Source: Dasyornis broadbenti (taxonomy: Eukaryota; Chordata; Aves; Passeriformes; Dasyornithidae). From it: a stretch of DNA of 64,000 bases. The notes under the pieces were generated by a model that searched no databases, was not told the DNA's origin, and saw only the letters and a list, made by a program, of their open reading frames with translations. Below, in pieces: positions 1 through 13,900 of this stretch (the first letter of the stretch is position 1; every line of letters begins with the position of its first letter). Where the stretch lies: assembly GCA_013397935.1 (NCBI GenBank), contig VZRN01011461.1:3194207-3258206 (forward strand), written 5' to 3'. The translations under genes were made by a program, and so were the position numbers.

Positions 1-3000
1 GGAATAAAACCTAATCTCAGGCTTCCTGAAGCCTGCCATTGAGAATCTTCCCCTAAAAACAATAAGCAAATAAAAATTAGCAGGCCAGCCATTGGAGTCC
101 TAATTCTTGAGCAGGTGAATGCACTTGCAGCCTTACTACACTCATGGGAGCTGCTTGACCACAGCTAACAGAGTTAGCGACAGAAGCATTAGGAACAGAA
201 AACTTAAAAAAAGTTATCAGTAAGAGAAATGAAAAGAAGACCTACTTATACCTTCATTGATCAAGTTCAATTAACTTTACCAAATATGAACAGGAATGAT
301 TCAAGTTGCAGAAATTTAATATACCTTTGAATAGGTATCATTGCAAGGGGATATTTTCCTTCCTTGCTTACACCTGCTATTTTTCCAACTCACAGTGTTA
401 ATACAAGTGTAATGTCACTGACATCTATAATTCCCATTTTAATCACACAGGACCCCAAAACTGTATAACATATGCCACTAGAAAGAGTTGAGTGTATTTC
501 CAATTAAATCTGAAGATTGACAACGTTGTACGTACTGCTCATTACAAAAATACATTACTCATCTAAATCTGACGTGGGATGATTCATGAGCAATTCATTG
601 GTAAGCTGTGCCAAAACTGTCCCTGTTCAGAGTTCCTTTCTAAATTTAGATTCCACAGCAGTTCACTTTAAAAGAAATATTAAATCAGTGATGAGATGTG
701 GAATATTATTCTTTTAGATAAAAAATAAGAGGTTGTCTGGGGATTCTAATTAGTTCAATAAGCTATGAATGGGTATAACCAACTTTAAATACCAAGAATA
801 ATTTTACATCCTTGTTCCACTAATTAAGAGATACCTTCAGTTGTTGCTGAAGAGTCCTGTTAACTGTAACTAATAAGCCTAGGCTAGTTTTGATGACAGC
901 TGGGACTAGACAAACACATTAGAACTTTTTTCTGCATTGGAAACAGTAAAGCTTTAGCTTCACAGTCTTGCCTCCAGCAATGCTTTACATAACTGCATTT
1001 CATCAAATGTCATCAGCTCTTTCAGTGCCTGAGGACCTACTGTGAGGGAATGCCACAGTTCTATATATGTCACACATATTCTGACTCTTTGCCGAAATAA
1101 CAGGAACGTCATTAACTTGATTGACTGCATGTGGATCAAGAAGGGTTAAATTGTTCTTTCTACAACTTGATCCCCACAAAAACACTTGCAGGAAAAACTT
1201 AACTAGATTCAAATTTTCAAATGGACCTCAGTTCTGCCTTTGGATCTGTGCTGCAGATCTTGCATTTACAGTTGAATGTCAAGGCACTGTACAGTTCCTA
1301 AAAACTCATGTATGAAAAAGCATCCTCTTCCTGCTGCCTACATGCCCTACATGCCTAATCAAATATTCCTATTCAACAAGGAAGTTGTTTAAATTCAAGA
1401 CTTCTATTGCCAACAAAGTGGGCAAAGGTTTATTTTACATGCTAGGTACTTGCACTCTGTAAGGCGGCAAGATTCCTGACACATCTGGGCTCTATGGAAC
1501 AGATGATCAGAAATTCCCTAATTGCACCAGGTCCCACAGAGCAGCTCTAGCATGAGACTGCAGACATTCAGCATAAAATTGTTTCTTCCTAAATTTTCAA
1601 ATTTCCGGTTGTAGAGCAGGAGTCTTGACAATCTTGGAAGACTCAGCTCAAAATAGAGCTCTCAGTACTTTTCCCTGGTTGTGAGGTTAGTTTGGCTGCC
1701 CTTGCTGGGTAGACGATACAGCAAGTTCTAAAACATCTGACTTAGTCCCTTTAAAACAGATATTTTTCTTCTAGAAGAGGCATTATTTAATGTTTTTGGA
1801 AGCTAATTTTATTATAATATTCTTAAGCATTTCACACGAATTTAAATACAAACACAAATCAGAGTAAAGTTTTAATTATAAATCGGAATTTTGGGAAAAA
1901 TATGTAATGCTTAATTAAGAATTGCACCCTGGTAACACTGTGCACAAGGTCATGTAGGCAAACAGAGGTATTATCATTCCAAATTGCCATCAGAGTGCAG
2001 CGGAAAAAGTGAAAACAGGAAAATTATATCTGAGAAAGGAGCCACAAAAGCATATTTACATGGCTTTTCATCTCTGGCAGAAAACATGGCGATCTGGGAA
2101 TTCACCTTAGCAATCTTATCATTAGCTCACAGCCTGCCTAAGATGCACAGCAGACTGCAGAAAAAAATGCATACGGCTTGGAGAGAAAAAGCAACATCTT
2201 GTTTCACTAAGATCTATGTATCACCAAAGGACAGTGACATTAAAAAAACCAGGAGGATGGCCAAGAGCAGCCCCCATAGCAAGTTTACGGCAAGCACTTG
2301 CAGGTGTGTGAGCTGTAGAGAAATCCAGCGAGGAGCATCTGTCGCTTTGATTTTGTATTGGGCACTTTCTCTACCAAGCCAAATTAATCTGAAAGCCAGT
2401 GCAAATCATAGCAAATCCATGTTTTTTCTCTTGGAAAAAAAAAAAAAAAAGTAAAAATTGTACCGGGTCAGATAACTCAACCAATTGGGACTAAAACAGA
2501 GAACTATGTCAAGGAATAAAATAAAAAGAACTTCTGATCCTGAATAATGCTCTCCAAACACAGTTCATAAAACACAGTGAATAAAGCACATCTACAGTGC
2601 TCTATCCAAACTGCTTCCAAGGCTCTGTGCCTCATGAATCCAGCACATAAATGCATGCATGGAGCTGTTTATTGTCACCCTAAATTTTTTTCTTACTTTT
2701 TTCATCTAACAGAACTAAGCACACTGAATGTTGAGGCCCAGAATGTTGCTTTCTTTAACCATTTTATTTGTGAAGCTGCATATCCAGTCAGGACTCAAAA
2801 GCAACAGTCATTGCCTTTCACCTCACAGCGTGCAGGTCAAATCTCATCCTATTTCATGTCTCAAACTCATTCAAAAATTGTGCCTGAAAAACCTTCCAAT
2901 TTCTTTCCTACTCAGGATTGCTCCTACCAGTACAAAGAGCACACAAGACCCAAGGTGGGGGGAAACAACATATCATAGGTGATATAGGAGTCAAATACCA

Positions 3001-6000
3001 TAAGCTATTCCTAAGACCAGAAAGAAGAATATCTGGTGAGCAAATGTGCTGCTATTGTGCATTTCCCAGGGCTGAGAGACAGACCAGGGAGGACATTTGA
3101 TGAGAAGAACGAGTGCTGAAAATTGCATGGCATTACAGGGCAGAGAGATCTGCACAAAGGCCAAATGGCCCTCGGCTACTCAGCTCTGCCAGCCACTCCT
3201 GCCAATACTGTTGGGTTTTATAACTCCATCAGAAAACACAATAAAAAAGATTTTTAAAAAGGGAACGGGGAGCAGAAGGGATAAACAGCCCAAGCCTATG
3301 GCATGCATAAATCATCGAGTCCCATATATTTAAGTTGTAAGAAATATGAAAAAAATCCCCATTAAACTGAGAGAGTCCAACTGAACTAAAATGAGTACTG
3401 TGCCAGAGGACAATATGTCCATTGCCAAAGGCAAAAAAGGAGTTGATGAATGATACGACTACCGCAGACAAAATATAAATCCCTATTTCCCATTCCAAAT
3501 CTTTTTAACAAATTAGTCATGTCATCAGAAGCAGAGATTCCTGTGCTTCCATCCTGGCTGATCTACACCAAGAGCAGATGACGTTAGACACAAGTGAGCA
3601 GGATTCAAAGCTTCACATATGTACAGTAAGGAAACTGAAATGTTACTGCTTTTTCTGCTTTTAGTTACTATGTCCTCCTCAGCATTCACTCTTGCCTACT
3701 GATGCCCTTTGCAAAGGATCCTGAGCAATTTTTACCCCTAAATTATGCTTCCACGGCTTTATTATTCTTTTAATTCTCTCTTTTGCTATCACAAGATAGG
3801 AACAAAACCTTTTATGTTGATCACCTTTCTAGATCCTATGAACCAAACACAGGCGTGAAATAATGGGCAGGTGAAACAATAGGCTGCTCCTTTCAGTTCC
3901 AGCCTGTCTAGCAAACTACACACTCCTCAGAAGTTAATCTGCCTTTAAAGAGCAGCCTTTTTCTTGTAAAAGAATCAGGTGTGAGTTTATAGCACTGGGT
4001 TTCTGTTTTGGATGCCAGCGGCTCTGCAGCCAAGCTTGGTAGAAATGAAAGCCTGAAGCCCTGATCTTGAAATAAATGCAAGTTGGTAACAAAGCTTCCC
4101 TCGATTTAAGGAATACAGTCCTCTGTATTGGCTGACTTGCTCAAACCATCAATCAATACCCATCTCACTCCCTGGTTTCCACGCCTGTGGGAGGAACTTT
4201 GCAGATTGGCCACTCTGACCCTTTCCCTATCCCGCTGAAATGTGCAGTATAGCCTTATCCAATAGGAAGATTTGCTTAACTTGAAATACATTCCCCAAGA
4301 TAACATTATCCAAAGGATACTTTATTTTCTTAATTGAAAAAGATAAAAGGGAGCATAGGTGTGTGTCTCTAACATCTCCTACATCCCCTAAAACTCAAAA
4401 TGTTGCATCCAGATTAAGTGGGTTATAACTTCCAGGCTCCATTTATCTAATGTGCTGTGGGAGATAATTCCCCATTCTCTGAACTGTTGTCAGTAATATA
4501 AACTTGGTTTTCAGAAAATTCCCCGATTGCTAAAGCCATTCAAACTGTCTATGATATCAGTGGTACTAATCACATTTCCCCTCCATGGCCCTTCCTCTCT
4601 TTTCCCTCTAAAATCCAGAGATGCTTCTATATCAACATTAAATGAACTTATTTGCTGCCTAGAAGCCAAATTAAATGTGCTCCTTTATACTCAGCTCTCA
4701 CAGAATAGGGAGAAATAAGAATAAATGAGAGCCATTAATTAAATCTCACAGGGAACCACATTGTTGCAAATGGAAAACAAAACCTATTTTTCCCGTAACT
4801 ATTATTTTATGCTAAATGCATCATAATTGCTATTCAAGACTAGATTAAGAGTTTGTTTTTCCAACATGCACTTTCTTTTTATTTGTGATCAGACTGCAGG
4901 CTAAGTCTGACTCTTTCTATTCAAACCCAGGCTTGAGTTTTCAGAGCCCTGGCTATGTCTGTGGTGCTGCTGTGATTGCAGAGACCCAACAGCTTCCTTC
5001 CAAATTCTTCACCCCATGTTCACCTTCCCAGAATAAGGAGGGCAAAGCCTCTACAGCCAATAATCTGCACTTGTGGTACAGATGGACCCCATGCCTTGCA
5101 AACCTTTGGCAACAGGGCTCACAGACAAAGTATGCAGGTCTGCAAGCCTTAAAGACTTTTTTCGGCCTGGCCATGGAACGATCCTTTCTTTGCTAAAAGC
5201 CCTTCAAGAAAACAGTTTTAATTTATCTAATTGCAAGGCTTCCCATTTCTAAATTATTTTGTTGAAATATTTTAAAAGTCCATTTCATTTTGTCTTCATT
5301 TAGGTTTATGTTCCAGTGCATTTTCCTGCCCCAAAAACTGGTCAGGGAGAACATCCTAAACATCTTTAAAATCATCCCTTGTGTGAAACAGTTTTTGTTC
5401 CTTTTTAATGAAGAGATAAATCCATAAAGTTCCAAAGTTCCATAAAGTGCACCTTCTGCATTTTGTTATATTACACATATATTAAAGCCTTTCTAAGTCT
5501 GCAAGTTTTTTATGACATAAATTACAGCTGGCCATATAAAACCAAGTACATGACACCCTGGAAAGCACCAGGAACCACAAAGTCTGAAACCACAGCCTGT
5601 ATTTAGAGCTAAACAGACGTTTTTCAGCTTGCTCTGGGGCAGTATCATCACTCCTGCTCCCTGTACCGGTTAACGTTTTATAATAATCTCCCGATCAAAA
5701 GCCTGGCATCACTGTGACCCCTCTGTTCTCCAGACAGAAGCTACAGCTGTCTGCAACCTGCACAGCAGTGCTTTGCATCACACAGGGATTACCAACAGAC
5801 AGCAGTTGCTCCCCCATGGCCATGTTCAACTCTTGTAATACTCCTAATCCCTGAAAGGCTCAAGTCAAACTCAAATCAAATAACAAAGCACCTCCATTCT
5901 CAAATTTGAATGCAGGAAACCTGCAAAGGACATGCAATCCTCACACGTTTGTAATCACAGAGGCCTGGCAGTGCTGTGAACATCCCAGCAGCTGCACAGA

Positions 6001-7386
6001 TGTTCTTTCTAAACTGTACTTCCCATCCAAGTGAGTAGTTAAGCTGTATGATCCTGTCCTCCACAGCAAATAGGCTTCAAAGCCAAGTTCTAACAGATGA
6101 CAACACAAATGAGAGCAAAGAAAATCTTCCACTTAACACACTGCAGAAAGAGACCTCATAGTTTTGCAGCGACAATAGCTGACAAGTACAAGACAGCCTG
6201 TAACACCTGGAAAATAATACCCAGATATGTGTGACTAGCAAAGGAACTAAATAGGTGTGCATGCCCACAGCTATATCCTTCTAAAGATAGGGCTCTCTTT
6301 CTGTGCACACTCACAAATACTGGAAGCTGCTAACACTGGGTACTCATGTGCACACACAGCTATCAATGCTTTACCTAATATGATCTTTAGAGCTTTCTCC
6401 ATAATTCAAATGGTTTCTGCCCTCTCACTAGCCCAGAGGACAGGCTTTCCTGGTTTGTATTGACTTAGGTATTGCTACTCAGAAGTTTCTTCTAAACCTC
6501 TTATTCAACAGCCCGTGATACACTTAATCATGGATTGCTCTAACCCACTGTGAATCCATGTGTATTTGTCTTCACAGCTCTCTACGATAAGTGGTTCCAT
6601 GATTTTTATTTCACATTAAATGAAGAAATACTTTCTTTGTTTTTAACCTGGTACTGCTGTTCTCCAGTTCAAGTCACCACTCCTGGTTTCAGAGGCAGCT
6701 GTAATTTACACAAATGCACAATCCTTTCAAACACCAGTTATTCTATTCAGAACCCCTTTACTTTACTCACATTTGGAAGCCACTCCATCTCTTTCATCCC
6801 AGATACACCACGCCTCTTTTCTACTTCTGTTTTGTGAGGTGATGAGAATCAGAAAAATGTGTTGTATTCCAAATGCGAGTCTACGTCCGTGTGAATGATT
6901 CGAAAAGAGACGGACTGCAACTTGTGTTCAAGTTCACATAATAATTTCTAAGACTGTATTTACATTTTGACTACCCTTTCCTTTTTGCAATTGCTCTGGA
7001 ATAAGGAAAGGGTTGATCATGGCACTGAAGAACAAATAACCTTCCCCAGCCATCTTTTCTACAGGTCCACAGAGGAACCTTTAAAGTCTAGCAAAGCGGG
7101 GTTTTATATGGCAACATCAATTCTAACAATACTCAACTGGCCCAAAAGAAAATCATTCTAGTCGATCAGAGCATGAAAAAATAAAATCCTATATTCTCTG
7201 AGCTCTCTTTTAACCAAATTATACCAATGATCTTTAATGAATATTCTCAAGCCTTTAAATGCTGTGTAATTTAACAAAAGCAGTGACTTTTCAATAGTTT
7301 AATCTGTTGTTAATAATACACAAAAAAGGAGGGTATATAAGAATATAATGCCCCTAAATAATTACGTAGGCTAGTTTGCGTTTGGG
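1..7386. other. Intergenic, no gene recognised
   Basis: AT-rich single-copy-looking sequence. Open frames reach at most about 156 codons (1984-2454) and run into a homopolymer or lack any family resemblance. A short palindrome, caggcttc-ct-gaagcctg, sits at 18-35. I see no promoter, CpG island or repeat I can name besides the A16 run. Confidence 0.7.
2435..2450. repeat. Homopolymer (A)16
   Basis: Sixteen A in a row. No target-site duplication or retroelement body was recognised next to it. Confidence 0.95.
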
Positions 7387-7428
7387 TTTTTTTTTTTGTT
7401 GTTTGTTTGTTTGTTTGTTTGTTTTTTT
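7387..7428. repeat. Poly-T plus (GTTT)6 simple repeat
   Basis: Eleven T, then gttg, then six perfect GTTT units (7401-7424) and a terminal T run. An ordinary tetranucleotide microsatellite. Confidence 0.95.
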
Positions 7429-9680
7429 AATGTGCAGAACATTCTTTCTGTCAATTGAAAATCAAAGTAATTCCTAATAACTTACTGATTTCAGGGTTAT
7501 TTCTACCGAAACGTGTTGGGTTTAACCCTTGTGATGTGATTCCAAGGGATGGTAAGTGGGTTTTTTAGCACCAACTCTTTTCATAAGTAATGGTGCACAA
7601 AATTTTGCATTCATCATATGGTAATTCACACATGCTCAAACAGCACCAAAAGATCATACAAAATTATATTGCAATGCATTCCAATCTTGCCAGTGAAATT
7701 GCCATTTAAGCAGTAGTTTTATTTTTGGGGTTGTTATAGGGTTGACAGCTCATGGCAGTGCAGCCCTGGGGTCAGTATCCAGCTCCTGGATGGGGCAAAT
7801 TGCCAGAGGAGCCCAGATGGGCTTCTCAAGTGTCCAACCCACCTCATCCCAGAGCAGCTTTCCCTTCAGGATGAATGGAAGCAGCATTAGGCCAAGGCTG
7901 TCATGCAAAACTAAGAAATATGAGCTGGCTGCATCCAAGCACAGGAGTACTGAAAACATTGTGGATTCAGAGCTATAAAGTCTAATCAAAGTCTTAAGTG
8001 CTTCAAGTCTGATTTACTTTACTAGAATTATTTCATTCTCTTAAAATTCTCTACATTTTTTATTCTTATAGCATTTAATTATAGTTTAAATATTTTTCCA
8101 AGCCAAGAAAACTGCCACTTGCATGTTGAAAATGTTGAAATGAGAGACTCTCAGCAGTTGAAATCTGTTTCTTAAAGCTTTTTCTACAGAAAAAAAATTT
8201 AAAAGAGAAAAAAAAAAAGGATCGAATCAGCCCTTTCCCACACAATTCCGGTTTTGACAAATTGGCATTTCTAGATGAAGTATGTTCTTCTAAAACATCC
8301 TGTTCAGTTCTATTTAAATACCTAAAAAATGTGAGCACTGAAATTATGCGATGAAGTATATTTTAGCTGGGTCTCAAATCATGAAATATCAAACATGGCT
8401 ACAGGAGCCTTATTCACTCACTCCAAGGAAACAATCCTGACCAAATTGCTTTCTGGATTTGTGAGGAGATATTGGCCAAAGAAAGTACCTGTGTTGCAAA
8501 CAAAATAATTTTCATGTCATTACTTCTCTCACAGAGGTGTTCAGAATACCCAACTGCAATTCCAAGTAAAACGAGTAAAATAGTATTTTAAACTTGATAC
8601 TTAGTGAAGCTCAGTGCTGCCCAAATAGAACCATTTTAGGATGGTATATTCATTTTTTACAGATAATTCAGACCTAAAAATAACACAATTAGCATTACAC
8701 TTAATTTTTTGGATGTGAATTCCTTCCCCAACATCCAGTACTGGACTGCCCTAAACTAATCATATCCATGAGGCTTCACTAGAATAGGCTGAAGTTTTAA
8801 GTCACAATCATTCCTTTTTTGTTGTTGTTTTAATGCATAATAGAAAACATAACTCTGTTTGTAAATCTTCATCGTTTTTTACCCTTCATTTCAATGATCA
8901 TGTTATGAATTCATTTGTTTTACAAATTCCCTTAATTTTTAATCATATTATTTGACAGTAAGCATAAGAAGCTGTAGCAGGTTCCTGGACATTGATGAAA
9001 AGATCTAAAAATAAGTAAAATAAGGAGATGAGAAATGCAGAGCTTAAAATGTACAATTAAAACATTAATTTAAATCCTTAATAATGTACGTGACCTATTA
9101 TGTGACTAAAATACTGGGAGATAGATAAAAATATTGGGAAAAAAATATAAAACAACAAAGATTCTCAACCACGTCTCATATAACGGACAACAGGCAGCCT
9201 TCAATACAGTTGCTACAGCAATCAATTTTTTTAAAAAGTTCTGGTAAAATCGAAACCGTAGCAGCAGCTGACTAGAGACAAGTTTTCAATGGTTTGAAAC
9301 AGAAAGTAAAAGTTTTCTCAGGATTTTTTCTAAGTTTAAAGAAAATCAACCAATAGGAAGAATTCAAGCCCCATGCTGCAGCTGCAGTGGAGTAACAGGC
9401 TGTAATCAAGGAATAGAGACCTAAAGACAGAAGACACAACCCCCTCAGTTTAATGTGAGGAACAAGCTTCAGAGCACCCGCTCGCTGCTCTGTCTGCACA
9501 TGCCAGACCTCGGGCCAGCTGTTGGACACCAAATCAACACTTCCTCAAACACAGCCGAGTGTCCTGCTGAAGCCCACAATGAAGGGCACCTCCTGTCTCT
9601 AAAGGATTGCCCAGAACAAAGGAAAGCCAGCAACAGCCGATGGTGTAAAGACAATAGATAGGAACTCTGGGCATGGAAAA

Positions 9681-9710
9681 TTCACAGCAATAAAATTCAC
9701 AGCAATAAAA
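9681..9710. repeat. Perfect 15-bp tandem duplication
   Basis: The unit ttcacagcaataaaa occurs twice head to tail with no mismatch, in keeping with a recent replication-slippage duplication. Confidence 0.95.
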
Positions 9711-10136
9711 CTAACTGAATCACTGCTTGGTTGCTTCTAGGCAGCTTCTGAACACAGCCCACAACTGATCTGACCTGATCTCTCAAATTACTCTTTTCCC
9801 ACTTTTCTGAGTTTGGACAACAGGAAGAAATCCCAGAACTTCTACATGCCTGAAAAATGTTACTGATTTACAATTGAAAGCAATTGATAAACAATGCGTG
9901 GCAGAGGTCGCAGCAATGAGCAGAAATGAGTAAATGATACACAGCACTGGGCCTTGGTTTCAAGGATGAACTCACAGGAGGAGTCAGATACAAGCATATT
10001 TCTCAGATTTGCTCTTCTTTGCTGTTGATTTCAGTGTAGATAATTAAATCCTTCATCTAATTACTGAAGCAGTGCTGTCTGAGTGGTCAGAGAAGTTGCA
10101 TGACACCATTTCAATCCACTTTTTACAGCACTTAAC

Positions 10137-10181
10137 TGTTTCATTGGGGTTTTCTCCAATTGTTTCATTATTTTCTCCAAT
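10137..10181. repeat. Imperfect tandem duplication (24 and 21 bp)
   Basis: tgtttcattggggttttctc plus caat is followed directly by tgtttcattattttctccaa plus t. The second copy lacks three bases and has a substitution. Confidence 0.85.
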
Positions 10182-10357
10182 TGAGATTCAGACTGTTGTA
10201 GTAAAACTACTAATATTTATGATTGAGGTCAGGCTAAGAAATTGTCTTTACTAAAAGCTTCCCTTCACCTGAAAGCTAATGGTCTGTGGTTGTTTCCAAA
10301 TCCTTGCTAAAGTAATACCGGTCCAGGCTCCACCAGGAGCCGTCCCTCCGTATTGTC

Positions 10358-10426
10358 CATATTATTTACTGTACATAATATTTACTGTAACATTTACTGG
10401 ATTTATTGAACATATTAATTACTGTA
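10358..10426. repeat. Degenerate short repeats around a TTTACTGTA core
   Basis: Several diverged copies of a roughly 16-bp unit, catattatttactgta and catataatttactgta-like variants, lie in series. It looks like an old, decayed tandem array. Confidence 0.6.
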
Positions 10427-11460
10427 TTCGTTTGATTCCTAGAAAAGTGGCAGTTAAGGAGATGCTTAAGCATTCCACCCCCTTAGGGATGGATACCTGG
10501 CTTTGTTACTATTGAACTTACTGGTTTTCCCCAACACAATTTATAGGTTGGGTCTGCAATCTCTTGGCAGGGCACCAGGGGAAGATGCTGCCCCCTCTTC
10601 TCTCATGGTGATCATAGTTAACAAAGCTTCTCTCTGACCTGTGCTAAATTGTACTTGCTTCATTAAACAGTTGGAGTCCAAAGAGCCTCCAACAAGATAT
10701 AATCACTGTTTAGGAATGGTAATGCATGCAATGTTGAAATTCATCTATAAATTATTTATATCACAACTGATTGGGAAATTCGCTAGATAAACTTCTCGTG
10801 ATTATTATGCTGTTGGCTCTAAATTTCTTTGAGAATTACATACCTCTGAGGACAGAGTGCTTGTACTTGGGAGAGAGATCTCTAAACCAGTGCAATCTTT
10901 ACTTGACATGTCAAGAGAGTACAAGGATTTTATATTAATTCTTCTGTGATATAGGAGTGGGTATCTAACTGAGGATGGGGGTTTAATATTGCCATTAAAA
11001 AGGATTTTGTAAAGTGCTGATAGGCCAGGATGAATAAATGTACATTGCAGTCTATGAAAGAGTCAGAGGAGGAAAAACAGGCTATAAAATTTAACAGTGA
11101 AAACAATTACTTTCATGGATTCAAATATCTGTCTGCATGTCCCATTTGCTGATTTTATGAGTTTCTGTATACCTGTAAAATAAGTTTGACCTTGTTTTAG
11201 CCCTCACATTATAGCAGCTTCTGTTTGATCAATCATCCTTTTCATATTAATAATTTACTTCCAGTAATAGCATATTACTCTGAAAAATATAACCACATGG
11301 GTGTCTTCTGTATTAACACGATAACTGATGTTACAAAAGCAAGCTTATTTTCACCCATTATTGTTTTCAAAATTAGCAACACTTAACAAAATATCTAAAT
11401 TCAGATTTTTTTCTCAAAACTATTTGTATAGTAAGGGCAAAAATATCTAATCTTTAAGGG

Positions 11461-11474
11461 TTTTTTTTTTTTTT
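11461..11474. repeat. Homopolymer (T)14
   Basis: Fourteen uninterrupted T following ttaaggg; a simple tract with nothing recognisable around it. Confidence 0.95.
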
Positions 11475-12952
11475 AAGTATTTACCTGTATAAATACTCCT
11501 GGCACAGCATTGAAAAGCAAAGATGGGTGAATCAGCAATATTCTAGTTTGCTGGACAGCTAGAAAACAAGAAAACACAAAACCAATTTATTTTAGATCAA
11601 CCTGATTCCAACAGCACTTGACACAGAATAAAACAGTAAGTAACTTCTCATGCAGTTCTTTCAACATTTAATTAAGGACGGAGACCAAAATACATAAAAA
11701 CTAAGAATCAAAATACTTAGGAGACGTCTACCATTAAAAGGAAAACAAATACAGTAATTGTTTAAGATTCTTTAAAGCATAAAACACTGTGATTTTCTCA
11801 TTCTTCTCCCACCCTTTCTTGAATACTGCTAAAGATCAGCAAAACAGCACAACACTTCAGTGGGCATTGTCTGAATTTCTTCTTCACTCACCCACTTGTC
11901 TCCCTTTCAAAGGAACCACCTCATCGATTGCTTTGCAACCATTGCGCTGTCATTCAGCAAGCTATTCAGGCCTTACTTCAGCCATTTGGTACTCAAATGG
12001 TCAAACATGCCCAAAAGAAGATGCATTTCTGGCTCAGAATACATCAAACATCCTGCCCTTTACAGTTTTGGGCTAGTGGCATCCAAGACCATTTAGCACC
12101 ACGCTGAACAGGAGCAGAGATATCTATCCATATCCATTTGTGCTGCAGGCACAGGAACAGCAGTGAGGTTTAAGGCTACCTCAGGACCCTTAGTGCCCTT
12201 AAAGGAGTGGTTAAAGCCATCTGCTGAGCTCCATCACAGCAGACAGCAAGGTGGAGAATGAATACAAATAAATGCTTCAAGATAGCAAAGGCTATGAAAC
12301 AAAGAGTACCACAGTAAATACACAAAACCCCTGCGGTGCTTCATCCAGCCTCTGCAAAGGACAATAGACTTTAAATGAGTTGTTGTATCTAATTGGCACA
12401 GCCTGCAGATAGTGCAGGGAAAACACTTCTAAATATATTCATCATTGATCGTATTAGGAAAAAAAGTAAGAGATCCAGTAAATTATGACTTTTACATATG
12501 GGTTTATTTTTCCATAAAAAATGCCCAGCATTCTTAATGTGTTTCTAACTGTATTATTAATGTATTCCCAATTACCTCACACACAAAATGTCCAAAGTAT
12601 TCCTTTGACCTCTCACTGTGGAAATACCAGGACTGAACTGTTTGGGGACTGGAGAAACAAACCCCAACCCCACAGGCCTCTCCTCCAGCCCTGCCCCACA
12701 GTCTCTCAAAGACAACTCCTCAGCTCCACATACATTCAGCTCCTGCTCCTCCTTCTCCTCACCCTCCCTGCCTGCTTTTCCACAGCAGTGCTCCAGCCAC
12801 CTGAGCTGGCCAGCCAGGTCTTTGTTACTCCAAGGATGCTGCTTGTGACTGTGCCACAATGGGTATCCCTGTGCAGCTGTTCTGTCATTCCTGAAGTTTC
12901 TCCAGTCCCTGCCACCATATCCCTTCAGTCTGTCCACCACTGTCTCATTTTG

Positions 12953-13232
12953 GGGCTCAGCCTCTTCTCCCAGGCACCCAGCGACAGAACAAGAAGCCGT
13001 AGTCTTGAGCTGTGCCAGGGGAGGTTTAGATTGGACATTAGGAAGCATTTCTTCACAGAGAGGGTGTTTAGACACTGCAGTGGGCTGCCCGGGGTGGTGG
13101 TGGAGTCACCATCCCTAGAGATGACCAAATGTGGCACTCAGTGCCATGGTCTGGCTGACAAGGTGGTGTTCGGTCACAGGTGAGACTCGAAGACCTCAAA
13201 GGTCTTCTCCAACCTAACTGATTCTGCAATTC
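12953..13232 (+). repeat. CR1 LINE fragment, 3' end
   Basis: The plus strand follows the CR1 3' region closely: a ctcttctcccaggc segment, gccaggggaggtttagattgg, attaggaagcatttcttcac, gggctgcccggggtggtggt, gagtcaccatccctagagat, and finally aaggtcttctccaacctaac before a degraded gattct tail. It is a 5'-truncated copy of about 280 bp with an internal deletion, lacking all reverse-transcriptase sequence, and so is dead. Chance open frames overlapping it on both strands are not genes. Confidence 0.93.
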
Positions 13233-13900
13233 CCTGTGGCCTGTAACCTCCCTCACATCACTGCCAGGTTCCCAGCTCTCCTCAGCAGGCTGACACCCAG
13301 CTGGCAAAGCAGCCCTTGCCTCCACCTTTTCCATGTGGATCACATCAGGAAGAGACCCCTCCAGGGCTCCTGGCCAGGCCCCACCAGCCCTGCCATTGAC
13401 GCTCATCAGGACAAACAGTGGGGGAACAGCCCCAGGCCAGACAAGCAGCCTCTCTGCAGTGTCCTGGGCCTCCAACAAGCAGCTCCATAGCCCCGGGAGC
13501 AGGTCAGGGATCTGCAGGGACTCTGCCCCACCAGCCCTCCCTGCACAGGGGGTGTTGGGGCGCAGCTCCGGGGCTCCACACACAGAATTCACCGCTCAGC
13601 AACTCCTGGGACACTGAGCCCGTGCTGCAGCTGCTGGAGAGGGAGCTGCCTTCCACAAGGGCCATGTACTGCTTCCCACAGTTTCCATGAAAAAATATCC
13701 CGGACAGGGTATTATTTCCCCTCAGCTCCTGGCTCCTCACCCAGCACAGCCCCACAGGCCAGGCTCTGCCTGTGCTCCCCATCCTCAGCCCTCAGCCCCC
13801 ACAGGCCACAGCTCTGATGGATCGAGGTGCCTGTCCCAGACAGCACTGGGCAATTCCCAGGGAAATGCGCGGAAAGCCCGTTCTTGTTCCCATCATTTCA
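13233..13900. other. GC-rich, CpG-poor patch after the CR1 fragment
   Basis: GC content rises clearly compared with the flanks, with many CCAG, CAGC and CTCC words but few CpG. Because stop codons are rare in such sequence, overlapping open frames appear on both strands in several frames at once, which argues against any one being a gene. The elevated GC begins at about 12610, before the CR1 copy. Confidence 0.6.

Larger units (their letters stand above)
7429..12952. other. Intergenic, no gene recognised
   Basis: AT-rich with three small tandem duplications (listed separately) and a T14 run. No coding, RNA-gene or mobile-element signature that I can support. Confidence 0.7.

Noticed and set aside
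18..35. 8-bp-arm palindrome at the window start
   Set aside because: Short and isolated. A few such palindromes are expected in 64 kb.
1984..2454. 156-codon open frame ending in a poly-Lys run
   Set aside because: It runs into the A16 homopolymer. Composition and content look like chance and no motif is visible.
12521..13183. 220-codon plus-strand open frame, the longest outside GRIN2A
   Set aside because: Its 3' third lies on the CR1 fragment and the rest is stop-poor GC-rich sequence with equally open frames on the other strand. No family resemblance.
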